Below, in pieces: positions 1-5,483 of a stretch of DNA of 5,483 bases; positions within the stretch are counted from its first letter, which is position 1, and each line of letters starts with the position of its first letter. The stretch lies in the NCBI GenBank assembly GCA_003551745.1, contig PUNI01000374.1:1-5483 (forward strand), read 5' to 3'. The translations under genes were made by a program, and so were the position numbers. The notes beneath the pieces were generated by a model. It had not been told where the DNA came from and made no database searches. It saw nothing but the letters and a program-made list of their open reading frames with translations. The DNA is from Paracoccaceae bacterium. GTDB lineage: Bacteria; Pseudomonadota; Alphaproteobacteria; Rhodobacterales; Rhodobacteraceae.

Positions 1-806
1 AGATCGGGGTCGGCGCCCACCAGCTTGCCACCCTTGCGCAGCCCCTCGACGAAGAGCCGCTCTCCATCGGCCGAGGCCTCGGCCTGCGCCACGGTCAGGC
101 CCGCGACACGTCCGCCCGCGGGGATGCGGAAGGCGCGGATCTCGTGCTGGTGCCAGGCGCTGCCCATGCCGGCCGCGGGCGCGCCGATGGAGTTCTCGCG
201 CTCGTAGCGGGCGCATTCAGCGACCAGATCGATGCGCAGAAGCTTGGGGCCCACGAAGGCGAGGATCCAGCCGGTGCCGACGGTGCCGAAGATGTAGGTG
301 ATGGCGTAGGCCACCGGAATCAGGTTCTCCTGTTCGGTGATCTGCTCGGCCGACAGGCCGCCGCGCGCCATCGCGTCGGTGGCGATGCCGATCGAGGCCG
401 AGATGGTCTGCGAGCCGGCGAGCAGCCCCGCCGCGAGCCCCGGCCCGTAGCCCGCCACCCAGGCGGCCCCGACCACGCAGGCCAGCACTATAAGGCAGAT
501 CACCACCGCGAACACCGCCTGCGGCAGGCCGTCGGAGGCGACGCCGCGCACGAACTGCGGCCCCACCCCGAAGCCGACGGCAAACAGGAACATGATGAAG
601 AAGATCGACTTGATCTGGTCCGAGATCTCGATCCCGAACTGCCCGACGAGGATTCCCGCCAGCAGCGTCCCGGTGACCGCGCCGAGCGAGAAGGAGCCGA
701 ACTTGCGCGCTCCGACCCAGTAGCCGACGCCGAGGGTAATGAAGATCGCCAGTTCGGGATGGGCGCGCAGTGTATTCGGGATCCAGTGGATCAGGTGCTC
801 GATCAT
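1..806 (-). CDS. AspT-family (aspartate:alanine exchanger type) antiporter, 3' part missing
   Basis: Inner-membrane amino-acid exchanger of the AspT/YidE-YbjL family. The window holds the first 268 codons; members are usually about 550-570 residues, so roughly half is seen and the gene continues past base 1. The start is the ATG at 806-804, beginning MIEHLIHWIP, with GGAG nine bases upstream. The translation shows hydrophobic segments at about residues 17-34, 38-57, 66-85, 96-119, 122-143 and 164-185. It carries family-typical stretches: GSFSLGAV (37-44), FLFAVGFGVGPQF (73-85), GSQTISASIG (131-140) and TYIFGTVGT (170-178). After about residue 222 it turns hydrophilic (FRIPAGGRVAGLTV), which fits the start of the central cytoplasmic TrkA-C/RCK-like domain that splits the two membrane halves. 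It follows the decarboxylase gene by 96 bp on the same strand. Glutamate:GABA exchange is inferred from this context; the characterised family member exchanges aspartate and alanine. Family is confident, substrate is not. Confidence 0.88.
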   Translation of the reverse strand, partial: MIEHLIHWIPNTLRAHPELAIFITLGVGYWVGARKFGSFSLGAVTGTLLAGILVGQFGIEISDQIKSIFFIMFLFAVGFGVGPQFVRGVASDGLPQAVFAVVICLIVLACVVGAAWVAGYGPGLAAGLLAGSQTISASIGIATDAMARGGLSAEQITEQENLIPVAYAITYIFGTVGTGWILAFVGPKLLRIDLVAECARYERENSIGAPAAGMGSAWHQHEIRAFRIPAGGRVAGLTVAQAEASADGERLFVEGLRKGGKLVGADPD

Positions 807-815
807 GCGTCATCA

Positions 816-819
816 CTCC
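816..819 (-). promoter_or_regulatory. Shine-Dalgarno site of the antiporter gene
   Basis: GGAG on the minus strand lies nine bases before the ATG at 806. It supports that start over the overlapping GTG/ATG codons at 811-816, which open a different, arginine- and histidine-rich frame. Confidence 0.65.
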
Positions 820-843
820 GGCGGGGGGGCGGGGCAGTGAGAA

Positions 844-863
844 CAGGCGGCGCGCCCCGCCTG
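844..863 (-). terminator. Hairpin between gad and the antiporter gene; possible attenuator or mRNA stabiliser
   Basis: CAGGCGG and CCGCCTG form a perfect 7-bp stem around a 6-base loop, in the 96-bp gap between the decarboxylase stop and the antiporter start. On the minus-strand transcript no T-run follows it, so it is not a textbook intrinsic terminator. A role as a partial terminator or as a stabilising 3' structure that sets the decarboxylase-to-antiporter ratio is inference. Confidence 0.35.
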
Positions 864-902
864 CCGCCGGGCGCGACGGGATGCCGCGTCAGTGTGCGGC
901 GA

Positions 903-2273
903 TCAGCACTTGCTGGGCGCGACCTTGTGCGGATCGTGCAGCTGGGGAGGCGTGATGTTGCCGCCATGCTGCTCGAGCCACTTGCAGGCCGACACGATGT
1001 CTTCCGACAGACCTTTCAGCACGTTGCGGTTCAGGTGCGGCCGCACCACGATGCGCAGCGAGTTGATGTCCTGCGCGTCATGCGGCATGGCATAGGCCGA
1101 CAGCACCCAGCCGCGCTCGCGCACCTTGGCCGAGACGTCGAACTCGCTGAAGTTGGTGTACTGGTCCTTCAGCGTCAGCGCGACGACCGGAATGCGCTGG
1201 GTCTCGTTCATGATGGTGAAATAGCCGCTGTCCACCAGCAGGTCGCGCAGATACTGCGAGTTCGCCACGGTCTGCTTCATGATCCGCTCGTAGCCCTCGA
1301 AGCCGAGCCGGATGAAGCCGTAATACTGCAGCGCGATCTGCGCGGCATTGCGCGAGAAGTTCAGCGTCGCGGTGGGCATCTCGCCGCCCAGATAGTTGAC
1401 GTAGAACATCAGGTCGTCGTTGAAGACGCTGCGCTCGCGGAAGACCACCCAGCCAAGGCCCGGCGGCACCAGGCCGAACTTGTGGCCCGAGGCGTTGATC
1501 GACTGCACCCGCGGCAGGCGGAAATCCCATTCATAGTCGGGATAGCAGAACGGGTTGACGAAGCCGCCCGAGGCGCCGTCGATATGCATGGGGATGGAGA
1601 TGCCCGTGCGCTTCTCGTAGGCGTCGAGCCAGTCGTGGATCTCCTGGATGTCGTCATCCTCGCCGGTGAAGGTCTGCCCGGCGATGGCCACGACGCAGAT
1701 CGTGTTCTCGTCGACGAACTCGTCCAGATGCTCGGCCGTCAGGCGATAGTTGCCGGGCTTGAGCGGCACGATCCGCGGCTCCACGTCGAAATAGCGCAGG
1801 AACTTCTTCCACACGATCTGGACGTTGCCGCCGGTGACCATGTTGGGCTTTCTGCCGTCCTTGCCCGCCTTCTCGCGCGCCTGGCGCCAGTTCCACTTGT
1901 GGGCCAGCCCCGCCAGCATGCAGGCCTCCGACGAGCCGACCGTGGCCGCGCCGTAGGGTTCCACGTCCTTGGGGCCGTTCCACAGCGTGTGCAGCCATTT
2001 CACCATCCGTCGCTCCATGGCGAAGAGCTGCGGATACATATCGTGGTCGATGTGGTTCTTGAGGATGTGCTCCCGGGCGAGTTCTGCCTCCTCGGGCTCC
2101 ATGAAGGTGGTGACGAAGGACGACAGGTTCATCTCCGGCCGCGCGTCCGTCCACGCCTCGCTGTTGACGATCGCCTTGGCGGCGCGCGGATGCACCCCTT
2201 CCCGCGGCATGTGATCGTCCGGGATCTCCATGTTGAACATGTCCCAGGGGCTCATCTTGCTGTGGTCGTCCAT
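903..2273 (-). CDS. gadB: Glutamate decarboxylase (PLP-dependent, group II)
   Basis: Cytoplasmic enzyme converting L-glutamate to GABA and CO2 while consuming a proton. The 456-residue product is close to E. coli GadB (466). The PLP-binding lysine is K265 in the SINASGHKFG motif, and D232 in HIDGASGGF should pair with the PLP ring nitrogen. Other conserved blocks are GSSEACMLAG (113-122), TFTG (201-204), WDFRLPRVQS (249-258) and NFSRNA (305-310). S52-F53 and D76 align by eye with the substrate-site residues T62-F63 and D86 of E. coli GadB. The start is the ATG at 2273-2271, preceded at 7 bases by AGGAAAGGAA. The frame stays open for another 118 codons upstream, but that stretch is arginine- and proline-rich without GAD homology. 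Compared with E. coli the N-terminus is about 15 residues shorter and the C-terminus (ending APSKC) lacks the HKHT tail. It is probably co-transcribed with the downstream antiporter. Confidence 0.96.
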   Translation of the reverse strand: MDDHSKMSPWDMFNMEIPDDHMPREGVHPRAAKAIVNSEAWTDARPEMNLSSFVTTFMEPEEAELAREHILKNHIDHDMYPQLFAMERRMVKWLHTLWNGPKDVEPYGAATVGSSEACMLAGLAHKWNWRQAREKAGKDGRKPNMVTGGNVQIVWKKFLRYFDVEPRIVPLKPGNYRLTAEHLDEFVDENTICVVAIAGQTFTGEDDDIQEIHDWLDAYEKRTGISIPMHIDGASGGFVNPFCYPDYEWDFRLPRVQSINASGHKFGLVPPGLGWVVFRERSVFNDDLMFYVNYLGGEMPTATLNFSRNAAQIALQYYGFIRLGFEGYERIMKQTVANSQYLRDLLVDSGYFTIMNETQRIPVVALTLKDQYTNFSEFDVSAKVRERGWVLSAYAMPHDAQDINSLRIVVRPHLNRNVLKGLSEDIVSACKWLEQHGGNITPPQLHDPHKVAPSKC

Positions 2274-2280
2274 CGCTGCG

Positions 2281-2290
2281 TTCCTTTCCT
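2281..2290 (-). promoter_or_regulatory. Strong Shine-Dalgarno site of gadB, partly within a small hairpin
   Basis: AGGAAAGGAA lies seven bases before the ATG at 2273 and decides the start. Its upstream GGAAA (2285-2289 on this strand) can pair with TTTCC (2296-2300) across a six-base loop, so half of the site could be hidden while the second AGGAA stays free. Confidence 0.7.
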
Positions 2291-2547
2291 GAAATGGAAA
2301 CCGCCGAAAAATACCCGCGGGCGACCCTCTCGGTTCCCCGTCGCACCTCCTCGGCTGCGACTCCTCGCGGGGACGATTGCACATCCGCACGACGAGTGGC
2401 AACGCCCCGGCTCGCGCGCCTCGGGGCACGGGGCACGCGCCTGCAAGCGCGCGTCCACGCCCGGCGGATCGGGCCGGCGGGGAGTTGTGGAAAACGGGTT
2501 GCCGCCCGCGCCGGTTGATGGGAGGGTGTTGGCCTGACGAGGGAATA

Positions 2548-2554
2548 GAGGAAG
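2548..2554 (+). promoter_or_regulatory. Shine-Dalgarno site of the lipoprotein gene
   Basis: GAGGAAG sits eight bases before the ATG at 2563. It supports that start, which places a lipoprotein signal at the very N-terminus, over earlier in-frame starts such as the ATG at 2377. Confidence 0.75.
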
Positions 2555-2562
2555 TTCGAGAG

Positions 2563-2889
2563 ATGATTGGACGGGTTTCCATAGCGCTGGCCGCGGCTCT
2601 GGCTCTGTCGGCCTGCCAGATCGACATCGTCGAGCCGGGTCCGTCGCCGAGCCGGCCGTCGGTCGACGACCGCCCCTCGCGGGCGGTGATGCGCGACGCC
2701 TGCGCCCGGGAGGCCCAGGATCAGGGCGTCGCCGTGGTCTCCATCGGCGAGTTCGTCACGGTCACCGGCAGCGGCGGCCGGGACATCGGCACCTCGACGA
2801 TGATGCGGGTGTCGCGCGGCGGCGAGGTCTTCGACGTGCGCTGCAGCTACAGCTTCGGCGACGAGATCGCGCGCATCACGCTCGCCTGA
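2563..2889 (+). CDS. Small predicted lipoprotein of unknown function
   Basis: A 108-residue protein with a lipoprotein signal: a short basic start (MIGR), a hydrophobic stretch at 5-17 and the lipobox LSAC at 15-18, making Cys18 the likely lipidated residue. Gln at position +2 means no inner-membrane retention signal of the Asp type, so sorting to the outer membrane is expected. A Pro/Ser/Asp-rich linker (about 23-39) leads to a small domain at 43-108 with CAREAQDQG, several short beta-strand-like segments (VAVVSIGEFVTV) and a closing DVRCSYSFGDEIARITL. The two mature-domain cysteines, Cys47 and Cys94, could form a disulfide in the periplasm. I do not recognise a named family; small lipoproteins of this design are common in alphaproteobacteria. 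It is divergent from gadB and convergent with the ClC gene, so it is transcribed alone. No acid-resistance role can be read from the sequence. Confidence 0.8.
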   Translation: MIGRVSIALAAALALSACQIDIVEPGPSPSRPSVDDRPSRAVMRDACAREAQDQGVAVVSIGEFVTVTGSGGRDIGTSTMMRVSRGGEVFDVRCSYSFGDEIARITLA

Positions 2890-2909
2890 CGCCCAGCTTC
2901 TGCGGGAGC

Positions 2910-2936
2910 GTCCGCGCCGGCATCGCTGGCGCGGGC
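2910..2936. terminator. GC-rich hairpin between convergent genes, possible two-way terminator
   Basis: An 11-bp stem with two G-T pairs (2910-2920 with 2926-2936) encloses the 5-base loop CATCG. It begins 21 bases after the lipoprotein stop and lies in the 123-bp gap between convergent genes, where a shared terminator is expected. Neither strand has a T-run after the stem. A weaker dyad CCGGG/CCCGG lies at 2959-2973. Confidence 0.45.
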
Positions 2937-3012
2937 CGGTCGTGGCGCTAAGGCCCGGCCGGGTGGTGCCCGGAGCGGGCTTGCGCAGCGACGCGGCGAA
3001 GCACTCGCGACC

Positions 3013-4365
3013 TCATTCCCCTGCCGGCTGGCCCTTGGCCCGGGCCTCCAGCGCCAGGGTGCGTTCCAGCAGGAGGGCATAGATCGGGCGACCGCCGCAG
3101 CGCTGCGCGACCAGTTCGGCGGTGGCGCAGGTCAGCACGATCGGCAGCATCAGCACATAGGCTCCCGTGAGTTCGAGGATCAGCACGGCGCCGACCAGCG
3201 GCGCCCGCACCGAGGCCACGAAGAGCCCGCCCATCGCGCAGATCGCGAAGGCGGCGGGGTCGATCCCGATGTCGGGCAAGAGCAGATCGGCCGCCTCTGC
3301 GAAGGCCAGGCCCAGGCAGAAGGCGAGCGCGAGCATCGGGGCGAAGATGCCGCCGGGCACGCCGCTGGAATAGCTGCCCACCAGCGTCGCGAAGCGAACG
3401 ACCGAGAGCAGCACGAGCGCCCCCAGCGCCACATGCTGCGCGCCAAGCTCCACCACCACGTGCTCGCCGCCCGTCACCGACTGCGGCAGCACCACGAGCA
3501 GCGTGCCGACCGCGAGGCCGATGACCGCCGGATAGAGATAGGGCGACCAGCGCGCGGTGCGGGCGGCGAAGTCCAGAAGCCGCAGGAGGCTCGCGTTCAG
3601 CAGCACCCCGACGAGCCCGACGCCAAGGCCGAGGAGCAGGAAGGCCGGCAGCAGCCCGAGTGGCGGCATCTCGGCGGCCACGGGCATCATCGGGCCGGTG
3701 CCGGTGATCGCCTGGGTGACGCTGGTGGCGACGACGGCGGCGACGAGCAGGCCGAGATAGGTGCGCAGGTTGTTGGGGAACTCCTCGCGCATCTCCTCGA
3801 TCACCAGCAGCACGCCGCCGACCGGTGCGTTGAAGGCGCTGGCAAGCCCGGCCCCGGCGCCCGAGGCCAGCAGGCCGCGGCGTTCCGTCTCGCTGGTCCG
3901 GTAGGTCTCGGACAGGGCAGCGCCCACCGACGCGCCCATGTGGATCGTCGGGCCCTCGCGGCCGAGCGCCAGACCGGAGCCGAGCGCGATCAGCCCGCCG
4001 AAGAGCTTGACCGGCAGCACGAGCCGCCAGCGCAGCCGGCGTTTGCCGACCATCGCGCCCTCGATCTCCTGCACGCCGCTGCCGCTGGCCTCGGGCGCAT
4101 AGCCGCGGACGAGGGCCACGGCGAGCAGCGTCATGGTCATGGTGATCGCCGCGCTGGCGGCGACGAGGGGAAGCCCGGAGAGCTCGCCGGCAAGGCGACG
4201 CGGCCAGACCAGCAGGGCGTCGATTCCGAGCAGGAAGAGCGAGCCGACGAGCCCGGCGCCCAGCCCGGTCAGCGCGCAGAGAAGCAGGAACCGGGCCTCG
4301 GAGCCACCCTCCGCGCCGTCGCCGCCCTCGCCACCGTCGCCCTCGGTCGCGTCCGTCTCGCCCAT
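3013..4365 (-). CDS. clcA: ClC-family H+/Cl- antiporter
   Basis: Inner-membrane ClC protein of 450 residues, the usual bacterial size. It has the signature blocks in order: GSGVQE (95-100, selectivity-filter serine S96), GREGP (135-139, with external gating glutamate E137), AFNAPVGGVLLVIEEMR (177-193, with E191 matching E. coli internal proton glutamate E203), GIFAP (339-343) and IYALLLERTL (428-437, with Y429 matching Tyr445). Having both glutamates marks it as a 2 Cl-/1 H+ exchanger rather than a channel. No CBS domains follow. The ATG at 4365-4363 is chosen: a GAGGGG lies just upstream, though very close (core GAGG at four bases). A TTG at 4437 would add 24 residues without homology. Residues 2-23 form an acidic, glycine-rich tail. 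Proline of the usual GSGIP motif is glutamine here. In E. coli, ClcA supports decarboxylase-based acid resistance, which fits the nearby gad gene. The promoter is probably in the 178-bp gap upstream. Confidence 0.95.
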   Translation of the reverse strand: MGETDATEGDGGEGGDGAEGGSEARFLLLCALTGLGAGLVGSLFLLGIDALLVWPRRLAGELSGLPLVAASAAITMTMTLLAVALVRGYAPEASGSGVQEIEGAMVGKRRLRWRLVLPVKLFGGLIALGSGLALGREGPTIHMGASVGAALSETYRTSETERRGLLASGAGAGLASAFNAPVGGVLLVIEEMREEFPNNLRTYLGLLVAAVVATSVTQAITGTGPMMPVAAEMPPLGLLPAFLLLGLGVGLVGVLLNASLLRLLDFAARTARWSPYLYPAVIGLAVGTLLVVLPQSVTGGEHVVVELGAQHVALGALVLLSVVRFATLVGSYSSGVPGGIFAPMLALAFCLGLAFAEAADLLLPDIGIDPAAFAICAMGGLFVASVRAPLVGAVLILELTGAYVLMLPIVLTCATAELVAQRCGGRPIYALLLERTLALEARAKGQPAGE

Positions 4366-4403
4366 GGCCCCTCGACGTTGCTGTGGCGCCCGGTCGGCGC
4401 TGC

Positions 4404-4446
4404 TGACGGACGTCACATCGCCGGGCGATGCACGCAAAGTGCGTGC
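4404..4446. promoter_or_regulatory. Three abutting perfect dyads upstream of clcA
   Basis: Three inverted repeats follow each other without gaps: TGACG-GA-CGTCA (4404-4415), CATCGCC-G-GGCGATG (4416-4430) and GCACGCA-AAG-TGCGTGC (4430-4446, sharing base 4430). They lie 38-81 bases upstream of the clcA ATG. Looser dyads flank them: GCGCC/GGCGC (4386-4400) and GCCGCG/CGCGGC (4453-4470). They may be operators, or stems in the clcA leader RNA. No T-run follows, so a terminator is less likely. The dyads are plain in the sequence; the function is inference. Confidence 0.45.
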
Positions 4447-4501
4447 CCCGGCGCCGCGTTCGCGCGCGGCGAGCCTTGCGCGATCCGGGCAGGCGGATCA
4501 A

Positions 4502-4542
4502 GCCCCTGCGGGCCGGGTCGTGCCGGGCCGGGACGCAGGGGC
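4502..4542 (-). terminator. Hairpin just after the hydrolase stop codon
   Basis: GCCCCTGCG (4502-4510) and CGCAGGGGC (4534-4542) form a perfect 9-bp stem around a 23-base GC-rich loop, one base past the hydrolase stop codon. The position suits a 3'-end structure, but only two T residues follow on the minus strand and the loop is long, so termination strength is uncertain. Confidence 0.4.
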
Positions 4543-4543
4543 G

Positions 4544-5483
4544 TCAGGGCGCCGACGGCACCGCGAGGGCGAGGAATCCGGCGATCTGCTGCCGGATGGC
4601 GTCGTGATGGCCGAGGAGCAGATGGCCGCCACTCTCGAGCAGCACCATCTCGGCGCCGGGGATGGCCGCGGCGGTGAAACGGGCGGTAGAGACGGGGGTG
4701 ATCTGGTCGTCGCCGGCATGGACGATCAGCACGGGCGCGCGGATCGCAGATGGGTCGATGGCCGCGGCGGGGTCGATGGCGGCCCCCTCGTTGGCGAGCC
4801 CGGCGCGGCGCGCGGTCACCGGCAGGAAGGCGGCGATCATGGCGTCGAGGAAGGCGGCCTCGGCCTCGGTCATCTGCGGCATCAGATCGGCGCGGGCGTC
4901 GAACACCGGGGCGAGCGCCCGCGGGGCGATCCGCAGGGTGGCCCAGAGCGGCAGGTCGGTGGCAAAGAGCGCGTCATACAGCCACAGCGGCACCGGCAGC
5001 GCCTGCTGCTCGGCCGTCAGCGGCGCGTAGGGGGCCAGCGAGAGCAGGATCAGCGCCTCGGTGCGCTCGGGGTGGCGCAGCGCGAACTGCAGCGCCGGGG
5101 GCCCGCCGCCGGACATGGCCAGCACCACGGCGCGATCGATGCCGAGCCCGTCGAGCAACCCGGCGAGGGCGTCGGCCTGCGCCGCGGTGGAGGCATCGCC
5201 GGGCAGCGGCGAGCCCGGATAGCCGAAGCGCGAGGGGGCGATCCAGCGGTAGCCATCGGGCAGGAAGGCCCGGGCCAGCAGCGCGCCCTGGTCATGCCCG
5301 CCGCCGGCGCCGTGGATCGCCAGCACCGGCGCCCCGGCCCCGCCCTCGGCAAAGGCCACCGGCCCCTGCGCCGTCGCCACGCTGCCGACCCCGGCCAGCC
5401 CGTCCTGCCGCGCGCGCATGTCGCGCTGGTAGAGCCAAGCCGCCAGCGCCAGCGCCGCGACCAGGACGAGAAGGACGGCCCGG
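4544..5483 (-). CDS. Alpha/beta hydrolase with N-terminal membrane anchor or signal segment, 5' end missing
   Basis: Serine hydrolase of the alpha/beta-fold superfamily (Abhydrolase_1-like). Residues are counted from the ATG at 5419. The oxyanion loop is HGAGG (36-40), the nucleophile is S103 in AMSGGG (a glycine-poor form of GxSxG), the acid is probably D238 in HAGDDQITP, and the base is H266 in SGGHLLLGH. A cap-like helical insert lies at about 130-225. The frame has no stop from 5419 to the right edge; the extra 21 codons read as an uninterrupted hydrophobic run, VLLVLVAALALAAWLY, followed by QRD. This looks like a signal anchor, so the true start is probably a few codons beyond the window and the product 315 residues or more. 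Placement at the membrane or in the periplasm is inferred. The substrate cannot be told; esterase, lactonase or haloperoxidase-like annotations are all possible. The gene lies 178 bp upstream of clcA on the same strand, with a hairpin between them. Confidence 0.88.
   Translation of the reverse strand, partial: RAVLLVLVAALALAAWLYQRDMRARQDGLAGVGSVATAQGPVAFAEGGAGAPVLAIHGAGGGHDQGALLARAFLPDGYRWIAPSRFGYPGSPLPGDASTAAQADALAGLLDGLGIDRAVVLAMSGGGPPALQFALRHPERTEALILLSLAPYAPLTAEQQALPVPLWLYDALFATDLPLWATLRIAPRALAPVFDARADLMPQMTEAEAAFLDAMIAAFLPVTARRAGLANEGAAIDPAAAIDPSAIRAPVLIVHAGDDQITPVSTARFTAAAIPGAEMVLLESGGHLLLGHHDAIRQQIAGFLALAVPSAP

Larger units (their letters stand above)
2274..2562. promoter_or_regulatory. 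Divergent intergenic region between gadB and the lipoprotein gene
   Basis: This 289-bp stretch must carry the promoters for both divergent genes. For gadB, TATTTTT on the minus strand (2307-2313), the most AT-rich spot here, is a possible -10 box 34-40 bases before the ATG, flanked by the palindrome CCCGCGGG (2314-2321); I see no good -35 hexamer. Further upstream are the dyads GTCGCA/TGCGAC (2340-2345 and 2356-2361) and ACGCGC/GCGCGT (2435-2440 and 2449-2454), and a tandem 7-mer GGGGCAC (2423-2436). For the lipoprotein I see no convincing promoter. The box assignments are weak; only the region's divergent position is firm. Confidence 0.4.

Noticed and set aside
217..816. Minus-strand frame of 199 codons overlapping the antiporter start
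   Set aside because: Arg/His-rich translation in a shifted frame. The frame from 806 gives the family-typical membrane protein with a well-placed GGAG.
2486..2494. DnaA-box-like 9-mer (TTTTCCACA on the minus strand)
   Set aside because: It fits the degenerate consensus but stands alone, with no AT-rich unwinding region or further boxes. One such match is unsurprising in a window of this size.
144..2537. 797-codon open frame on the plus strand, antisense to gadB and the antiporter gene
   Set aside because: Its translation is rich in Arg, His, Asp and Ala without domains and mirrors the gadB/antiporter coding strand. Such long antisense frames are a by-product of high GC. The minus-strand genes have clear motifs and ribosome sites.
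2274..2627. N-terminal extension of gadB to the upstream in-frame start at 2627
   Set aside because: The extension is Arg/Pro/Ala-rich without GAD homology, overlaps the lipoprotein start, and the ATG at 2273 has a strong ribosome site.
2948..4501. 517-codon minus-strand frame overlapping clcA in another frame
   Set aside because: The product is highly arginine-rich and has no membrane segments or motifs, while the frame of 3013-4365 holds every ClC signature.
3433..4677. 414-codon plus-strand open frame opposite clcA
   Set aside because: It is Gln, Arg, Ala and Glu-rich with no domain, lies across clcA, the gap and the hydrolase end, and lacks a convincing ribosome site. It is a shadow of clcA.
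1..5483. tRNA, rRNA, CRISPR array, insertion sequence or attachment site
   Set aside because: No repeat-spacer pattern, transposase-like protein, terminal inverted repeats or cloverleaf-like segment was seen in the intergenic stretches, and coding sequence covers nearly all the rest.

Overview
High-GC bacterial DNA with compact genes, strong Shine-Dalgarno sites and gene types common in alphaproteobacteria. A member of the Rhodobacterales is my best guess, from protein style and base composition only. Four of the five genes lie on the minus strand and one small gene lies on the plus strand.

Layout from left to right. (1) 1-806, minus: N-terminal part of an AspT-type (aspartate:alanine exchanger family) antiporter, running off the left edge. 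(2) 903-2273, minus: complete PLP-dependent glutamate decarboxylase, GadB type, 96 bp upstream of the antiporter and on the same strand, so the two probably form an operon. (3) 2274-2562: divergent intergenic region. (4) 2563-2889, plus: small predicted lipoprotein of unknown function. (5) 2890-3012: short convergent gap with a GC-rich hairpin. (6) 3013-4365, minus: ClC-type H+/Cl- antiporter with both proton-path glutamates. (7) 4366-4543: a 178-bp gap with three abutting perfect dyads and a hairpin just after the upstream gene's stop. (8) 4544-5483, minus: alpha/beta hydrolase running off the right edge, with an N-terminal hydrophobic segment upstream of its first in-window ATG.

How the genes may work together. 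Glutamate decarboxylase uses a cytoplasmic proton per glutamate turned over. An exchanger would import glutamate and export GABA. A ClC H+/Cl- antiporter is known in E. coli to act as the electrical shunt for decarboxylase-driven extreme acid resistance. The window therefore looks like an acid-resistance island in which an AspT-family exchanger stands where the APC-family GadC is usually found. The individual gene calls are secure. The shared function and the glutamate/GABA substrate of the exchanger are inferred from gene order. The lipoprotein and the hydrolase have no evident link to this pathway.
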